From NCBI GenBank assembly GCA_003558435.1, contig PWLR01000019.1, positions 1 to 64,000 of the forward strand: DNA of 64,000 nucleotides, written 5' to 3'. The position numbers and the translations under genes were made by a program. Shown here one piece after another: positions 33,160-41,028 of the stretch; position 1 is the first letter of the stretch; the number at the start of each line of letters is the position of its first letter. This DNA comes from Nitriliruptoraceae bacterium. GTDB lineage: Bacteria > Actinomycetota > Nitriliruptoria > Nitriliruptorales > Nitriliruptoraceae. Under the pieces are notes generated by a model that saw nothing but the letters and a program-made list of their open reading frames with translations, was not told the origin of the DNA and made no database searches.

Positions 33160-34911
33160 GTGAGCGAAGGCCGCGTTCTCGCCGGCCGCTACGAACTGCG
33201 TCGCATCCTCGGGCGCGGTGGCATGGCGGAGGTCTTCGCCGCACACGATCGCACCCTCGACCGCGAGGTTGCGGTCAAACTGCTGCTGGACCGTTTCCGC
33301 GAGGACGAATCGTTCACCCGGCGCTTCGAGGCCGAAGCACGCCACGTGGCCCGACTCAACCACCCGAACCTCGTCGCCGTGTACGACACCGGGCATGCGG
33401 ATTACCCGTCCGGCGGCGTGCAGCCCTACATCGTCATGGAACTGGTCGACGGGCGCTCCCTGCAGGAGGCGATCGCCGCCGGAGGTCTGACCGAGGACCG
33501 GGCACTCGAGGTCACGGGCGAGGTGTGTGCGGCTCTGAACTACGCCCACGAGCGCGGCCTGGTCCACCGCGACATCAAACCGGGCAACATCCTGCTCGCC
33601 GATGACGGCGCGGTGAAGGTCACCGACTTCGGGATCGCCCGCGCGGTCGACAACGAGACGGTGACGAGGACCGCCGCGGTGCTCGGCACCGCCGCCTACC
33701 TCTCGCCCGAGCAGGCTCAGGGCCTGGACGTCGACCCACGCTCCGATCTGTACTCGCTGGGGGTCGTGCTCTACGAATCGCTGACCGGTTCGCAACCCTT
33801 CAACGGCGATTCCCCGGTCACGGTGGCCTACCAGCACGTACAGGAGCCACCACGGCCGCCGCGCGAGCTGGACCCCGACATCTCGGCCGCCGCCGAGGCC
33901 ATCACGATGCGGGCCTTGGCCAAGAACCCGGCCAACCGCTACCAGGACGCCGCCGAGATGCGCGCGGACGTCTCGAGCGCCCGGGTGGGGGGCCGGGTCG
34001 CCGCGCCTGCCGTGCTGTCCGCCGAGGACACCGCACTGCTCCAGCCCACCCCGACGACGAGGCCGATACGCACCCACGAGCAGGAACGACGGCGCAAGGG
34101 CTTGATCTACACCTTGCTGGCCCTGTTCGCGCTGCTGGCACTGGTGGGCGGGGCCTTCGCACTACTGAACCTCGGTGGTGAGGACGAACCCGATCTGGTG
34201 ACGGTGCCCAACGTGGTCGGCGAGACCCTCGAGGAGGCGGAACGCCTCCTGCTCGCCGCCGAACTGCAGCTCGGCGAGGTCACCGAGGACTTCTCGGACG
34301 AGGCCGAGCCGGGCACCGTGCTGTCGCAATCGCCGGGGGGTTTCGACGAGACCGAACCGGGCAGCGAGGTCGACCTGGTCGTGTCGGCCGGGGAACAGCT
34401 CACGACCGTGCCGAACCTGGAGGGGCTGACCGAGGAGGAAGCCCGGGCGCTGCTCCGGGAACGCGACCTACTGGTGGGCAGTCCCGAGCGTGAGCCCTCG
34501 GACACCGTCGAGGAGGGGCGCATCATCCGCTCGTCGCCCGAGGCCGGCGAAGAGGTCCCGGTCGGCTCCGAGGTCTCCTACGTCATCAGCAGCGGACAGG
34601 AGATGGTCATCGTTCGCCCGGTGGTCAACTTCAGTGAGCAGGACGCGCTCGCGCGGCTGCAGGAACAGGGCCTGGAACCGGTCATCGAACGCGAGTTCAG
34701 CGACGTCGTCGCCGAGGGCACGGTGATCAGCCAGGACCCGGGGCCGGGACAGCGGGTGCCGGCGGGCTCGAGCGTGACCATCGTGATCAGCCGCGGACCG
34801 GAACCCGAGCCGGAACCCGAACCCGAACCGGAGCCCGAGCCGGAACCCGAACCGGAACCCGAGCCCGAACCCGACCCCGACCCCGAGCCGGAACCCGACG
34901 AGGACGACTGA
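33160..34911 (+). CDS. pknB: PASTA-domain Ser/Thr kinase (PknB-like)
   Basis: A 583-residue receptor kinase. The cytosolic kinase domain (1-275) is complete: GRGGMAEVF, VAVKLLLD, VHRDIKPGNILL, VTDFGIARA and an activation loop with TVTRTAAVLGT. One membrane helix follows (YTLLALFALLALVGGAFALL, about 310-330), then three PASTA repeats starting VPNVVGETLEEAE, VPNLEGLTEEEAR and VRPVVNFSEQDAL, which sense muropeptides or lipid II. The protein ends in a run of Glu-Pro/Asp-Pro of about 40 residues, unusual outside the cell. GTG 33160 has GGAGGG six bases upstream. Only one kinase gene is present; mycobacteria have pknA as well. Confidence 0.96.
   Translation: MSEGRVLAGRYELRRILGRGGMAEVFAAHDRTLDREVAVKLLLDRFREDESFTRRFEAEARHVARLNHPNLVAVYDTGHADYPSGGVQPYIVMELVDGRSLQEAIAAGGLTEDRALEVTGEVCAALNYAHERGLVHRDIKPGNILLADDGAVKVTDFGIARAVDNETVTRTAAVLGTAAYLSPEQAQGLDVDPRSDLYSLGVVLYESLTGSQPFNGDSPVTVAYQHVQEPPRPPRELDPDISAAAEAITMRALAKNPANRYQDAAEMRADVSSARVGGRVAAPAVLSAEDTALLQPTPTTRPIRTHEQERRRKGLIYTLLALFALLALVGGAFALLNLGGEDEPDLVTVPNVVGETLEEAERLLLAAELQLGEVTEDFSDEAEPGTVLSQSPGGFDETEPGSEVDLVVSAGEQLTTVPNLEGLTEEEARALLRERDLLVGSPEREPSDTVEEGRIIRSSPEAGEEVPVGSEVSYVISSGQEMVIVRPVVNFSEQDALARLQEQGLEPVIEREFSDVVAEGTVISQDPGPGQRVPAGSSVTIVISRGPEPEPEPEPEPEPEPEPEPEPEPEPDPDPEPEPDEDD
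34801..34899 (+). repeat. Hexamer repeat encoding the (Glu-Pro)n tail of the kinase
   Basis: About 16 tandem units of GARCCS-type hexamers encode alternating Glu-Pro and Asp-Pro. Such runs are prone to slippage, so tail length may vary between strains. Confidence 0.85.
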
Positions 34912-34926
34912 GCTAGCGGTGCCCGG

Positions 34927-36003
34927 TCAGTCGCGTTCGTCCGGCGCGTCCGGATCGAGCGCCGTCGCGGCCAGGATGCGTCGGCCGATCGCCATCGCCG
35001 CCGCAGCCCCGATACCGAACCCGAGCGCGGCAGCCAGCGCTACGAACTCGCTCGGGACCGGGCCGGGCACGATCGGCCGCGTCAGCGCTCCTGCCTGGAC
35101 GACACCCCAGACCGCGAGCGGAAGCGCCGCGGCGGGGACCATCCATCCCGCCTGCGCCGGGTCGCGTCCGGACCACCAACGTGCCGCGCCCAACACGGCG
35201 ACGGCCAGGCCGGGCAACACCACCAGGGCCGGCTCCACGTCGGCCCCCGGCGGCAGACCGACCGACGCGGCCACGCCGAGGGCGCCCGTCACCGCCGCCC
35301 CGATCCCGATGGCGGCCGACAACGTCTGTTCGCGTCGCAGACCGAGCCATACGCCGGCGGCCAGGGCCAGCACCAGCGCACCGGCAGGCTGCACCGGGGA
35401 GGGACCCGGCAACCAATCGAGCTCACCCACCAGCAGGATCTGGGCATCGTCGACCACCATCGGCACGCTCCACTCACTGACCTGCTGCACCTCGTTGCGC
35501 CCCGGATCGACCGACGGTGGAAGGCTCGGGGACATCCAGTGGATGCGGTGGTCGTGCCACGCGTACTCGCCACCCCTGGCGACCACCTCCCACGCGGGTG
35601 GCGCGTCGGCATCGGCCTGGGTGGGCAGTTCCGAATCCGGGAGTCCGAACCGTTCGTCGTTGAGCCAGCGTGCGGGAGAACGGGTGTTGATCTCCACGGT
35701 GCCGTCGGCTGCGATCCGCACGTAGGGCTCACCCTCGTACCCCGGGACCTGCACCTGCGTGCCCGGAGCGGCGCGCACCACCAGGAACGCGTCGCCGCCG
35801 AGGACCTGCACCTCGATGTCGGGCGCGATCGGCGCCTCGTTCTCCGGTGCGTCGTCGGCGTCCGCGACGAGACCCGTGATCGTGGAACGGAAGTGGGTCG
35901 GACCGGCCGGATCGGCCGCAGCGGGGACCGCGACCAGCAACAGCGCGAGTGCCACCACCGCGACGGTGGACAGACGCCGGGTGGTTCGGCGGTGAGCGGT
36001 CAT
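34927..36003 (-). CDS. Secreted/membrane protein of the copper cluster
   Basis: A 358-residue protein with a signal peptide (VAVVALALLLVAVPAAADPAG), an extracytoplasmic domain of about 160 residues and a C-terminal half with five or so membrane helices (VLALAAGVWLGL, AAVTGALGVAASVGL and others). The motif EYAWHDHRIHWMSPSLPP, rich in His and with Met, is a plausible copper site. It overlaps the YcnI-like gene by ATGA and is the last gene of the CopCD-YcnI operon. I recognise it only as a companion often seen with these genes. It converges on pknB with 15 bases between. Confidence 0.7.
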   Translation of the reverse strand: MTAHRRTTRRLSTVAVVALALLLVAVPAAADPAGPTHFRSTITGLVADADDAPENEAPIAPDIEVQVLGGDAFLVVRAAPGTQVQVPGYEGEPYVRIAADGTVEINTRSPARWLNDERFGLPDSELPTQADADAPPAWEVVARGGEYAWHDHRIHWMSPSLPPSVDPGRNEVQQVSEWSVPMVVDDAQILLVGELDWLPGPSPVQPAGALVLALAAGVWLGLRREQTLSAAIGIGAAVTGALGVAASVGLPPGADVEPALVVLPGLAVAVLGAARWWSGRDPAQAGWMVPAAALPLAVWGVVQAGALTRPIVPGPVPSEFVALAAALGFGIGAAAAMAIGRRILAATALDPDAPDERD

Positions 36004-36803
36004 GCGTCGCTACGGCCGCGGCGGCCGAGCAGCACCGCGACGATGGCACCGAGCAGCGCCACGGCGGTCACCGGAACGAACCATCCCGGCAACCCGGTTC
36101 CATCGGTCTGCGTCGCCGAGGGCTCGGTGCCGGCAGCGCCCTCGTCCGTATCGGGAGCGGCTTCCGGCTCGGGCGCTTCGGCCTCCGGCTGTGGCTCCTC
36201 GGCCTCCGGTTCGGGCTCCTCGGCCTCCGGTTCGGGCTCGGCGGTCTCCGGCTCCGGCGGGGGTGGTGAATCGGGGTCGGCTTCGGTGAGCGTGATCCGG
36301 ATGGCGGGATCGTCCGCCGGTTCGTCGGGGGTCCCGACCCAGCGGTAGACGAACTCGTCACATGCCTGGAAGACCCGGAGGTAGCGTTCCGCGCCGACCT
36401 CGCCCGTGGCCACGACGTCCAACTCGAACTCGGGGGCCGGTTCCTCCGCACCGTCGGCGGTCCAGGTCACCACCTCCACGACGCCGTCGGCGTCCTCCTC
36501 GAACTCGAGGTCCCAGCCGACCTCTTCGGCCACCTCCACCACCCGGAGCCATTCCGGGACCTCCATCGACACGTCGGTGGTCGGATCGCCTTCGCCCGAG
36601 GTCTCCGAATCGCAGCCGTGGGCCATCGCCAAGGTCATGGTCGCCAACGAGTCGACCGGCAACTCGCCTCCCCTGATGAAGGGATGAGCCGATGCGGGTC
36701 CGACGACCAGCACCGCGCCGGCGATCGCCAGCACACCGGCACGTCGGCCGATCCGCGCCGATGAGAAGGCCGTCGTGGTCGAGAGCGAACGAGTAACGGA
36801 CAT
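36000..36803 (-). CDS. YcnI-like (DUF1775) copper-binding protein
   Basis: A 267-residue exported protein. The signal peptide ends at PASAHPFIRGGELP, leaving an N-terminal His as in YcnI, whose first His binds Cu(II). The DUF1775 beta-sandwich runs to about residue 175 (SLATMTLAMAHGC, RYLRVFQACDEFVYRW). Then comes a Pro/Glu linker with three nine-residue-like repeats (EAEEPEPEAEEPQPEAEAP) and a C-terminal membrane helix (WFVPVTAVALLGAIVAVLLG). GGAG precedes the ATG. The Trp and the other ligand positions cannot be fixed by eye. It probably works with CopC-CopD in copper handling. Confidence 0.82.
   Translation of the reverse strand: MSVTRSLSTTTAFSSARIGRRAGVLAIAGAVLVVGPASAHPFIRGGELPVDSLATMTLAMAHGCDSETSGEGDPTTDVSMEVPEWLRVVEVAEEVGWDLEFEEDADGVVEVVTWTADGAEEPAPEFELDVVATGEVGAERYLRVFQACDEFVYRWVGTPDEPADDPAIRITLTEADPDSPPPPEPETAEPEPEAEEPEPEAEEPQPEAEAPEPEAAPDTDEGAAGTEPSATQTDGTGLPGWFVPVTAVALLGAIVAVLLGRRGRSDA
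36178..36240 (-). repeat. 21-base tandem repeat inside the YcnI-like gene
   Basis: Three copies of TCGGCCTCCGGTTCGGGCTCC (the first differs at three bases) encode a seven-residue Pro/Glu/Ala unit of the linker. Copy number changes would keep the frame. Confidence 0.85.
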
Positions 36804-36819
36804 GAGAACTCCGGGAGCG

Positions 36820-36870
36820 GGGGTCGTTGCACGGTGGGGGTCGTTGCAGGGCGGGGGTCGTTGCAGGGCG
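36820..36870. repeat. 17-base tandem repeat, three copies, between CopCD and YcnI genes
   Basis: GGGGTCGTTGCAGGGCG occurs twice exactly (36837, 36854) and once with two changes (36820). The array fills most of the 91-base gap between the CopC-CopD gene and the YcnI gene. It may be a protein or RNA regulatory element of the copper operon, or a slippage product. Confidence 0.85.
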
Positions 36871-36894
36871 GATCGCGGGAGGGAGGGGGATCCG

Positions 36895-38661
36895 TCAGGG
36901 CGCGACGGGGACGGTGACCTCCGCGCTCAGCTCGGTGAACCGGTCGGTGCCGGCAACGACACGGATCTGCCAGTCGCCGGCGAACGCGAGTTCGTCGCTG
37001 TTGGCGACCCAGTGGCCGGGGCCGGCGAAGAACGGTTCGATCGGGATGGGCCCGATGCCTTCGGGGAGGGAGGTGAGTTCGATCATCAGGTCCTCGACCT
37101 CGGCCGAGGGGCGGCCGGTCTCGTCCAGGACGTACAGATGGATGGCGTTGCGGCCGACCTCGTTGGGGTCGACGACGACGTCGATCTCCAAACCGTTCCC
37201 GAGCGGCGCCGTCGTCTCGTACAGCCCGCCGAACCCGGCCGCCTCCGAGGCGGGTTGGGTCGCCACGAGCACCCCGGTGACCACCAGGACCCCGGCGATC
37301 ACCGCAGCCTCGAGGCGCACCGTTCGCCGGAGCCGCTGCCAGGCGGTTCCGGCGCGGCGGACGCGTCGATCCCCCTCGAGCGACGGGGCGTCGACGCTGC
37401 CGCCCGCGGGGATCCGCAGCGCCGTGATCGCCGGGACCAGTCGCTGACGGTTGTAGAACGCCACCAGCACCAGGACGGCGACCGCGGCCGTCTTGACCAC
37501 CAGCAGCCATCCGTAGGTCGTGCCGGTCAGGGCGCCGATGCTGCCGACGAGCGGGACCGCCATCGCCACGCCACCGGCGGCGACCAACCCGAACGACACG
37601 AGCGCCACGGAGCTGAACCGGGCCACCATCCCCGCAGCCTCGATGGCGTCGTCATCGAGCGAGCGCCGACGCAGCGCATCCGCCAGGAGCACCAGACCGC
37701 CGAACCAGCTCGCGCCGGCCACCAGGTGGACGAGGTCGCCGCCCATCAGCAGCCAGGTCGGTTCGACGGTGCGTTGGTGCCCGTCCAGCGCGAACGACGC
37801 GACCGCGGCCAGCCCGGCGATCGCCGGAACGATCGGCGGGGTGCGGGGCCGCCAGAGCACCACCAGCCACACGAGTGCCGCCGCTCGAACCAGGGTGCTG
37901 GTCCCGAACGACGAACCGATCACGTCACCGAGTGTCACCATCGACACCGCGGCGGCGAACCCGTCGCCGGTCAGCGCGGCGGCTTGGACCGGAACCCCGA
38001 GCAGGGTCACGACCACCCCCGCGAGCGCCGCCGGAACGGCGAGTCTGCGGGCCGCGGTGCGGTCCGTCGTTCGCCGAGCGACCGTCACCGCGAACAGGGC
38101 GGCCCCACCGACGAACAACGTGGCGAGATAGCCGAGGCCGCGCAATACCATCCCCAGCGGCCGGGCCAGGCCCGCCTCCGCACCGTCGGCGAGGACGCCG
38201 ATGGTGGCGTCGTCCACGGCGAACCCGTCGCCGACCGTGAAGCTACTGACCCCACCGACCGGGTGAGCGTCGTCGGAGATCACCCGGTAGGTGATCACGT
38301 AACCGCCGTCGGGTAGGTCCTCCGGGAGCGCGGCCGACACCACCGCCCGGTCACCGGTGTCCAACAGTCCCGTGTCGACGCGCTGCGCATCGGCATCGAA
38401 CACCCGCAGCGCGCCGGTCGGTACCTCCACCGGCTCGTTGAAGGTCAGGGTCACCGCATCCGGCGCCTCGGCCAGTTCCGCGCCGTCGGCCGGGTCCGTA
38501 CTGGTCAGCATCGCGTGTGCCGAGGCCGGGGAGGGAGCGACCAGCCACGATGCGCCGATCACCACGAGCATCATCACCCACACGACCGCGCGCGACGGGG
38601 AGAGCCTGCGCGGCCGGACGGCCCTGCGCGTCGTCGGGCGCGTCGCGAGGTGTGGATGCAC
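36895..38661 (-). CDS. CopC-CopD fusion copper protein
   Basis: A 588-residue protein. After a signal peptide the mature part begins at His in PASAHAMLTSTDPADGAEL, the Cu(II)-binding N-terminus of CopC; a second ligand region is VISDDAHPVGGVSSF. From about residue 165 it becomes a polytopic CopD domain (LGMVLRGLGYLATLFVGGAALF, HLVAGASWFGGLVLL) and ends in a beta-rich extracytoplasmic domain (IDVVVDPNEVGRNAIHLYVLD). The fusion (as in Bacillus YcnJ) captures copper outside and imports it. GTG 38661 is preceded by GAGG. It lies 60 bases downstream of the anti-sigma gene, in the same direction. Confidence 0.93.
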   Translation of the reverse strand: MHPHLATRPTTRRAVRPRRLSPSRAVVWVMMLVVIGASWLVAPSPASAHAMLTSTDPADGAELAEAPDAVTLTFNEPVEVPTGALRVFDADAQRVDTGLLDTGDRAVVSAALPEDLPDGGYVITYRVISDDAHPVGGVSSFTVGDGFAVDDATIGVLADGAEAGLARPLGMVLRGLGYLATLFVGGAALFAVTVARRTTDRTAARRLAVPAALAGVVVTLLGVPVQAAALTGDGFAAAVSMVTLGDVIGSSFGTSTLVRAAALVWLVVLWRPRTPPIVPAIAGLAAVASFALDGHQRTVEPTWLLMGGDLVHLVAGASWFGGLVLLADALRRRSLDDDAIEAAGMVARFSSVALVSFGLVAAGGVAMAVPLVGSIGALTGTTYGWLLVVKTAAVAVLVLVAFYNRQRLVPAITALRIPAGGSVDAPSLEGDRRVRRAGTAWQRLRRTVRLEAAVIAGVLVVTGVLVATQPASEAAGFGGLYETTAPLGNGLEIDVVVDPNEVGRNAIHLYVLDETGRPSAEVEDLMIELTSLPEGIGPIPIEPFFAGPGHWVANSDELAFAGDWQIRVVAGTDRFTELSAEVTVPVAP

Positions 38662-38721
38662 GAGTGGGGTCCTCAGGTGTCCGTGGATGGCGATCGCCAG
38701 ATCGGTGAAGCCGCGATGGTG

Positions 38722-39354
38722 TCAGGTGGTGGAGATGGCTGCCCGGATCGACGGCGGGCCGCTGGGGACGCGGCGACGTAGGCCCCACAACGCAAGCACA
38801 CCGACCACCTCGGCGAGGTGGGCGAGTTCCGCTCCGAGGTTCGCGACACCGGTGGCGACGTCGATCGTCGCAGCGGTCACGGTGGCGACCGCGACCACGG
38901 CCGCGATGGGCAGCACCCCCGCGGCGCGCTGGGGCTGCCACGCCGCCAACATCAAGCCGATACCGAGCGCCAACTGCAGCGCACCGAGGTCCCGCCCGAC
39001 GTGGAGCTCGGCGCCGATCAGTCCCGGCAGGGCGAACACGAGTTGGACCGCACCCGCCAGGGCGACCAGTGAGCGAAGTTCCAGCATGCGCCGTCGGTCG
39101 CTCGCCAGGTGATCCTCGGTCAGTGCCGCCAGGATGGTGGGCGCCAGGTCCGGGACCGACGTCGCCGCCCGGGAGCGCGTGTGGTCGGCCACCTCGGTGG
39201 CTGCCGATGCGAACCGACTGCAGGCCGCGCAGCCCGTCAGGTGACGGGCGACCTCGGTCGGCGACAGCGGGTACGACTCGCCATCGATACGAGCCGAGAT
39301 CGCCTCCGTGACCGATGTGCACACAGCGTCCGGGTCGTGGTGAGGCTGGGTCAT
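38722..39354 (-). CDS. Zinc-finger (zf-HC2) anti-sigma-like membrane protein
   Basis: A 210-residue protein. The N-terminal part has the zinc-binding pattern VARHLTGCAACSRF (His-x3-Cys-x2-Cys) of ZAS-type anti-sigma factors, and the rest has about four membrane helices (LVALAGAVQLVFALPGLIGAEL, LGALQLALGIGLMLAAW, IAAVVAVATVTAATI, LAEVVGVLALWGL). ATG 39354 follows AGAGGG; the ORF track reads far upstream. It faces a divergent ECF sigma gene and leads into the copper genes, so it probably holds that sigma factor until a membrane or metal signal arrives. Confidence 0.85.
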   Translation of the reverse strand: MTQPHHDPDAVCTSVTEAISARIDGESYPLSPTEVARHLTGCAACSRFASAATEVADHTRSRAATSVPDLAPTILAALTEDHLASDRRRMLELRSLVALAGAVQLVFALPGLIGAELHVGRDLGALQLALGIGLMLAAWQPQRAAGVLPIAAVVAVATVTAATIDVATGVANLGAELAHLAEVVGVLALWGLRRRVPSGPPSIRAAISTT

Positions 39355-39539
39355 GACGCCCTCTGTCGCGGGAGATGATCGGTTCGGAGAGCTGGCGGGT
39401 CCGGAGAGGTGGTCGTCACCGCCGCCGGACCAGTTCCCGTCCCTCGGGAGCCGTGCGCTCAACGGACCCGGGCCACACCAACCTCGTACCCTCGGTCCCC
39501 GAACCCGTGGGTACCGAGTCTTCGAGGAGGTGGGAGCTG

Positions 39540-40061
39540 GTGGACGAGCTGACACGCCTGCTGCTCGATGCCGCCGATGGCGACCGGATGGCCCTGTCGG
39601 GTTTCGTGCGAGCGACCCAGCCGGACGTGTGGCGCTTCTGCGCCCACCTGGTCGATCCCGCAACAGCGGACGACCTGACCCAGGAGGTCTACCTGCGGGC
39701 GATGCGCTCCGCGGCCCGCTTCCGTGGCGACGCGAGCGCCAAGACGTGGTTGTTCTCGATCGCGCGCAGGACCGCGGCCGACGAGATCCGTCGGCGTCGG
39801 CGCCGACGACGGCTCCCCGAGCCGGAGCCGGAACCGGTCCCCGACGATGCGGAACTGATCGCGCTGCACCAGTTGATCGACACGCTCGAACCCGATCGTC
39901 GCGAAGCCTTCGTGCTCACCCAGGTCGTCGGTCTGCCCTATGCGGAGGCAGCGGAGATCTGCGGGGTCCCCCTCGGCACGATCCGATCGCGGGTGGCCCG
40001 GGCCCGGGCCGAGCTCGTCGACCACCTCGTGGCCGCGGAAGCCGACCGCGGCCCCGGCTAG
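39540..40061 (+). CDS. ECF-type RNA polymerase sigma factor
   Basis: A 173-residue sigma-70 family factor with only regions 2 and 4. Region 2 is LVDPATADDLTQEVYLRAMRSAARFRGDASAKTWLFSIARRTAADEIRRRR, including the -10 recognition helix; region 4 is REAFVLTQVVGLPYAEAAEICGVPLGTIRSRVARARAEL. GTG 39540 is chosen because GGAGGTGGGAG precedes it; the ORF track adds 55 residues. It is divergent from the zinc-finger anti-sigma gene and the copper operon, resembling the SigC-type factors that control copper acquisition in mycobacteria, so a copper link is inferred. Confidence 0.92.
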   Translation: MDELTRLLLDAADGDRMALSGFVRATQPDVWRFCAHLVDPATADDLTQEVYLRAMRSAARFRGDASAKTWLFSIARRTAADEIRRRRRRRRLPEPEPEPVPDDAELIALHQLIDTLEPDRREAFVLTQVVGLPYAEAAEICGVPLGTIRSRVARARAELVDHLVAAEADRGPG

Positions 40062-40072
40062 TCGGTGTCGCG

Positions 40073-40918
40073 CTAGTCGGTGTCGCCCGACGCGGCGACC
40101 AGGCCGGCACGCACGCCCACTACCTCGTCGATGATCTCGACCACCATCGGATCGCGTTCGCCACGGAAGCGGGTGATCACCGCATCGAGGGTGGCGAGCG
40201 CCTCAGATGAGCGTCCGAGTCCCACCAGGATGCTCGCTCGTTCGCGGTGGGCCGCCACGACCTGGGAACGGGCCGCGGGATCCTCGTCGGTGCACCGTTC
40301 CACCTCGGCGAGCGCCTCCGCCGCCTCGGCGTCCCGGTCCAGTGCGCACAACGCCGCGCCCCGGAGCCGGACCGTCATGGCCAGCTGTTCAGCCTCGAGC
40401 GCATCGGTCGGATCGAGCTGACGGACCAGCACGTCGGCCGCCGTCAAGGCCTCGCCGGTGCGGTCCACGGCCAACAACGCGGCCGCGCGGTTGACCCGAC
40501 CGCGTACCACCTGATCCGCGGTCACCGGATCATCCGCCTCACGGAAACGGGTCACGAGATCGTCGTAGACCTCGATCGCCGCGTGGTGGTCGCCGACCGC
40601 GTCGAGGCAGATGCCCCGGTTGAGCAGTGCCATCGCGACCTCGTGGCGCTGGTCGGGTTCGTCGAGGTCGGCCGGAGTGCTGGCCGCCTCCGCGTACGCG
40701 CCCGCCGCTGCGGTCAGGTCCCCCAACTCGGTCAGCAGCATCGCGCGTTCGAACCGGGCGGCGAACAACGACTCACGAACGACCGGATGCGAGGTATCGG
40801 CCTCGGAGGCGTCGTTCGCCAGCGCACCGGCCGCCTCCAGGGCCTGTTCCAGCAGGCCCTGCTCGTGCAGTTCGAGCACGTGGTCCGCCCGTTGGCGGAA
40901 AGCTCGTGGATCGCTCAC
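40073..40918 (-). CDS. TPR-repeat protein
   Basis: A 281-residue, all-helical protein with about six tetratricopeptide-like repeats (FERAMLLTELGDLTAAAGAYAEA, LLNRGICLDAVGDHHAAIEVYDDLV, HRERASILVGLGRSSEALATLDAVI). TPR proteins act as protein-binding scaffolds; no catalytic domain is attached. GTG 40918 is favoured because GGAG lies six bases before it; the track start adds 16 residues. It converges on the sigma gene with 11 bases between. The partner is unknown. Confidence 0.8.
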   Translation of the reverse strand: MSDPRAFRQRADHVLELHEQGLLEQALEAAGALANDASEADTSHPVVRESLFAARFERAMLLTELGDLTAAAGAYAEAASTPADLDEPDQRHEVAMALLNRGICLDAVGDHHAAIEVYDDLVTRFREADDPVTADQVVRGRVNRAAALLAVDRTGEALTAADVLVRQLDPTDALEAEQLAMTVRLRGAALCALDRDAEAAEALAEVERCTDEDPAARSQVVAAHRERASILVGLGRSSEALATLDAVITRFRGERDPMVVEIIDEVVGVRAGLVAASGDTD

Positions 40919-41028
40919 GTCGGCTCCAACCACTCGCCGGGCATCCCGACGCGGCACGTCGGGCATGCGCCGACGCTACCGGCAGGAGCAGACCGAACCG
41001 GGCAAGGTCCCCCTCCTGTGGACGCCCG

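Noticed and set aside
31558-34077. 839-codon minus-strand ORF
   Set aside because: Lies opposite pbpA and pknB, whose motifs are unmistakable; composition typical of GC-rich antisense frames.
36820-36870. CRISPR-like array
   Set aside because: Repeats are directly tandem without spacers and no cas gene is present.
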